Assembly: GCA_013390605.1 (NCBI GenBank)
Contig: JACAUB010000001.1
Location: 348,595 to 412,594 of the forward strand
Reading direction: 5' to 3'
Source of the DNA: Bacteroidota bacterium
GTDB taxonomy: Bacteria; Bacteroidota; Bacteroidia; Bacteroidales; Cfx3-03
DNA: 64,000 nucleotides
Positions 62,277-64,000 of this stretch are shown one piece after another (position 1 is the stretch's first letter; each line of letters begins with the position of its first letter). The notes beneath the pieces were generated by a model. That model made no database searches, had not been told where the DNA came from, and saw only the letters and a program-made list of their open reading frames with translations. Both the position numbers and the translations under genes were made by a program.

Positions 62277-63068
62277 ATGAAAACTATTCGATTATTAGCA
62301 TTGTTCGTTTACTTAGTTTTATTTTTCACCTCTTATGCAAATGCACAGGAAATTAAAACTGAAACAATTTATCATCCAAAACTTCCGAATGAAGATTTAA
62401 ATATTGCAAAATCTCATTTAACGGATTTATTATATCAAGAGGCTACCCCTGGTCTGAAAAATTATCCCAAAAAAGTTCTGGTATTTGACGATAGGTTTGA
62501 AATGGTCTATAAAAAATCAAGTAGAATAATCAAATTTTCAGACATACTGAACCCCATAGTCGTTACTAAACGTAGTCAGGGATCTAGTTATAATAAGTAC
62601 ATAAGTCTTGTGTTAAAAAATAATGCTTATCGTGATAATTTATATGTATTTGATGATAACACATTGAAAGATCTGGCAGATCATTTATTTTATTTTCAAC
62701 ATAAACTCAATAAGATACGCTACGACTCGTTGGCTAACATTTTTAAGCCAGTAGCAACACAGTATTGTGCATTAAAAGTTAAGCCCCAGGTTTTGGAAGA
62801 ACAAAGAAAATATATTGTTCAGGCCAATATGTTTAATCAGCAAAAGGCTTATGAAAAGGCTGTTGAACTATATAAGAAAGTAATTGAAATAGATCAGGTT
62901 GCTTATCCTGCTGCATATTCGAATCTGGCATTACTGTCTGCTCAGGTAGAAGATTATGACGCTGCAATTTATAATATGAAATTATACCTGATGCTTGAAC
63001 CAGAGTCTGTTGGTGTCCGCAGTTGCCAGGATAAAATTTATGAATGGGAAGCACAAATTTCTAAATAA
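62277..63068 (+). CDS. Secreted TPR-repeat protein (paralogue 1)
   Basis: A 263-aa protein with a signal peptide (RLLALFVYLVLFFTSYANAQ). The N-terminal part (KLPNEDLNIAKSHLTDLLYQ, VFDDRFEMVYKKSSRIIKF) is of unknown fold. The C-terminal part carries tetratricopeptide repeats: KYIVQANMFNQQKAYEKAVELYKKVIEIDQ and AYSNLALLSAQVEDYDAAIYNM, followed by the conserved RSCQDKIYEWE motif. It is a tandem duplicate of the next gene, 10 bases apart. Likely periplasmic or outer-membrane lumen; function unknown. Confidence 0.82.
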   Translation: MKTIRLLALFVYLVLFFTSYANAQEIKTETIYHPKLPNEDLNIAKSHLTDLLYQEATPGLKNYPKKVLVFDDRFEMVYKKSSRIIKFSDILNPIVVTKRSQGSSYNKYISLVLKNNAYRDNLYVFDDNTLKDLADHLFYFQHKLNKIRYDSLANIFKPVATQYCALKVKPQVLEEQRKYIVQANMFNQQKAYEKAVELYKKVIEIDQVAYPAAYSNLALLSAQVEDYDAAIYNMKLYLMLEPESVGVRSCQDKIYEWEAQISK

Positions 63069-63078
63069 CATATAAAAA

Positions 63079-63867
63079 ATGAAAACAATACGATTAATAT
63101 TGATATTGTGGATTAAAATTCTTTTTATAACTGAAGTGACTGCCCAGAAAGAAAAAGTAGTATATACACCGAAACTTCCTCAAGTAGCGTTGAGTGTTGC
63201 TAAAACCAATTTAACCCGAGCAATAAAAACTGCCTATTTTCCTAATACTGAAAATAATTACTGGTATAAACCTGAAGAAGTTTATGCTCTGAACGACAGA
63301 GTAGTACTATTATTCAAAGCACCTAAAAAACCTGTTATTATTTATTTTTGTGACCTTCAAAAATACAAATTGGAAGCCATAATGTATCAGAAACAGGACA
63401 AAAGTTGGGGATGCGATTTAAGGCTTGGTGACTTGATATTGAGTATCTATAAGGATAAGGTATATGAGTGGGAATTACTTGATTATCTTTATTACTTCCA
63501 ACAACTTAATTTAAAACCGTTGAACGAACAACTCACTCTTTTTGAGCCAATAGCCGTTCAGTACAGAACCCTGAAAACAAAACCTTCTGTTACAGAAGAA
63601 CAACGCAAATATATCGTTCAAGCCAATGTTATGAATCAACAAAAAATGTATTTAAAGGCAATTGAATTGTATGATAAAGTCTTGGAAGTAAATCAAACAG
63701 CTTATCCTTCTGCATACTCAAATCTGGCTTTACTCACAGCTCAGGTATTCGATTACTCGACCGCTATCTTTTACATGAAAAAATACCTGATGCTTGAGCC
63801 TGAAGCCTCTGATGCAAGGAGCTGCCAGGATAAAATCTATGAATGGGAAATTTTGATGCAGAATTAA
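63079..63867 (+). CDS. Secreted TPR-repeat protein (paralogue 2)
   Basis: A 262-aa protein with a signal peptide (LILILWIKILFITEVTAQ) and the same layout as its upstream neighbour: KLPQVALSVAKTNLTRAIKT, a middle region (VIIYFCDLQKYKLEAIMYQK), then TPRs (KYIVQANVMNQQKMYLKAIELY, AYSNLALLTAQVFDYSTAIFYM) and ARSCQDKIYEWEILMQN. The pair is a recent-looking duplication, most similar in the last 80 residues. Co-transcribed with paralogue 1 (10-base gap). Function unknown. Confidence 0.82.
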   Translation: MKTIRLILILWIKILFITEVTAQKEKVVYTPKLPQVALSVAKTNLTRAIKTAYFPNTENNYWYKPEEVYALNDRVVLLFKAPKKPVIIYFCDLQKYKLEAIMYQKQDKSWGCDLRLGDLILSIYKDKVYEWELLDYLYYFQQLNLKPLNEQLTLFEPIAVQYRTLKTKPSVTEEQRKYIVQANVMNQQKMYLKAIELYDKVLEVNQTAYPSAYSNLALLTAQVFDYSTAIFYMKKYLMLEPEASDARSCQDKIYEWEILMQN

Positions 63868-63892
63868 ATTCATTCGCTAATCCATCATTGTC

Positions 63893-64000
63893 ATGAATCA
63901 GATATTCAAATTTTTATGTTGTGTAATATTCCTGGGTGTATTAACTGGCAATATTAATGTTATTGCTCAAAATGCAGTATGTGCTTATTGTGGCACACAA
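63893..64000 (+). CDS. Start of a secreted Cys-containing protein, continues past window
   Basis: An open frame from ATG 63893 to the window end (36 codons) reads MNQIFKFLCCVIFLGVLTG, NINVIAQNAVCAYCGTQ. A signal peptide ends at about residue 26 (VIAQ) and a CxxC pair (CAYC) follows at once, as in zinc-ribbon or thioredoxin-like proteins. It lies 25 bases after paralogue 2 and is probably in the same operon. The protein is cut by the window edge; family cannot be assigned. Confidence 0.7.
   Translation, partial: MNQIFKFLCCVIFLGVLTGNINVIAQNAVCAYCGTQ

Overview
The window is AT-rich chromosomal DNA from a member of the Bacteroidota. The evidence is the promoter style (a TAnnTTTG -7 element, sometimes with TTG about 20 bp upstream, and almost no Shine-Dalgarno sites), a SusC-era TonB receptor, DUF5916 and two-component 'reg_prop' proteins, a Bacteroidota-type geranylgeranylglyceryl phosphate synthase and an RteC homologue. 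A complete 2-oxoglutarate dehydrogenase E1/E2 pair suggests an aerobic or microaerobic lifestyle, perhaps Sphingobacteriia- or Chitinophagia-like. That placement is inference; I cannot name the species.

Layout. 0-2.6 kb: edge-truncated GIN-domain adhesin, HD hydrolase and a methyltransferase, with a degenerate intergenic repeat. 2.9-7.1 kb: sucAB. 7.1-11.2 kb: a second repeat copy, a TonB receptor, a secreted YncE-like propeller and a rhodanese with a Cys-rich tail. 11.2-29.4 kb: secreted beta-propeller/beta-barrel proteins among four sensor kinases without DNA-binding partners, plus purF. 29.5-31.2 kb: Rieske-like lipoprotein, greA and a HIT protein. 31.2-40.7 kb: a methyl-cycle block with ahcY divergent from metH-metF, followed by a GGGP synthase and a dipeptidyl peptidase; then tRNA-Thr(CGT). 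41.4-50.2 kb: a complete high-affinity K+ uptake operon, kdpF-A-B-C, a HAMP-type membrane protein, kdpD and kdpE. 50.4-52.7 kb: an AraC regulator divergent from a DoxX/deacetylase pair. 53 kb: a TorF-like porin whose promoter shares 50 of 64 bases with the kdpF promoter. 54-56 kb: GH42 beta-galactosidase. 56.6-58.3 kb: an intact IS3-family element with inverted repeats and a 3-bp target duplication. 58.3-64 kb: an accessory-looking stretch with an odd tandem-repeat/hairpin, an RsgA-type GTPase, a methyltransferase, an orphan RteC protein, a degenerate-looking tRNA-Pro(CGG), a tandem pair of secreted TPR paralogues with the relic of a third copy upstream, and the start of another secreted gene.

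Functional links. AhcY produces homocysteine, MetF supplies methyl-THF and MetH remethylates homocysteine. The kdp operon and the separate porin gene carry the same array of 8-bp direct repeats at 11/21-bp spacing over a promoter lacking a normal -33 box, as expected for a KdpE (OmpR-family) regulon extending to an outer-membrane porin. That shared regulatory array is the strongest new observation here. Others are the structured leader at 16.5 kb, the greA leader hairpin, the decaying third TPR paralogue and the 11-bp repeat/23-bp hairpin next to the IS.
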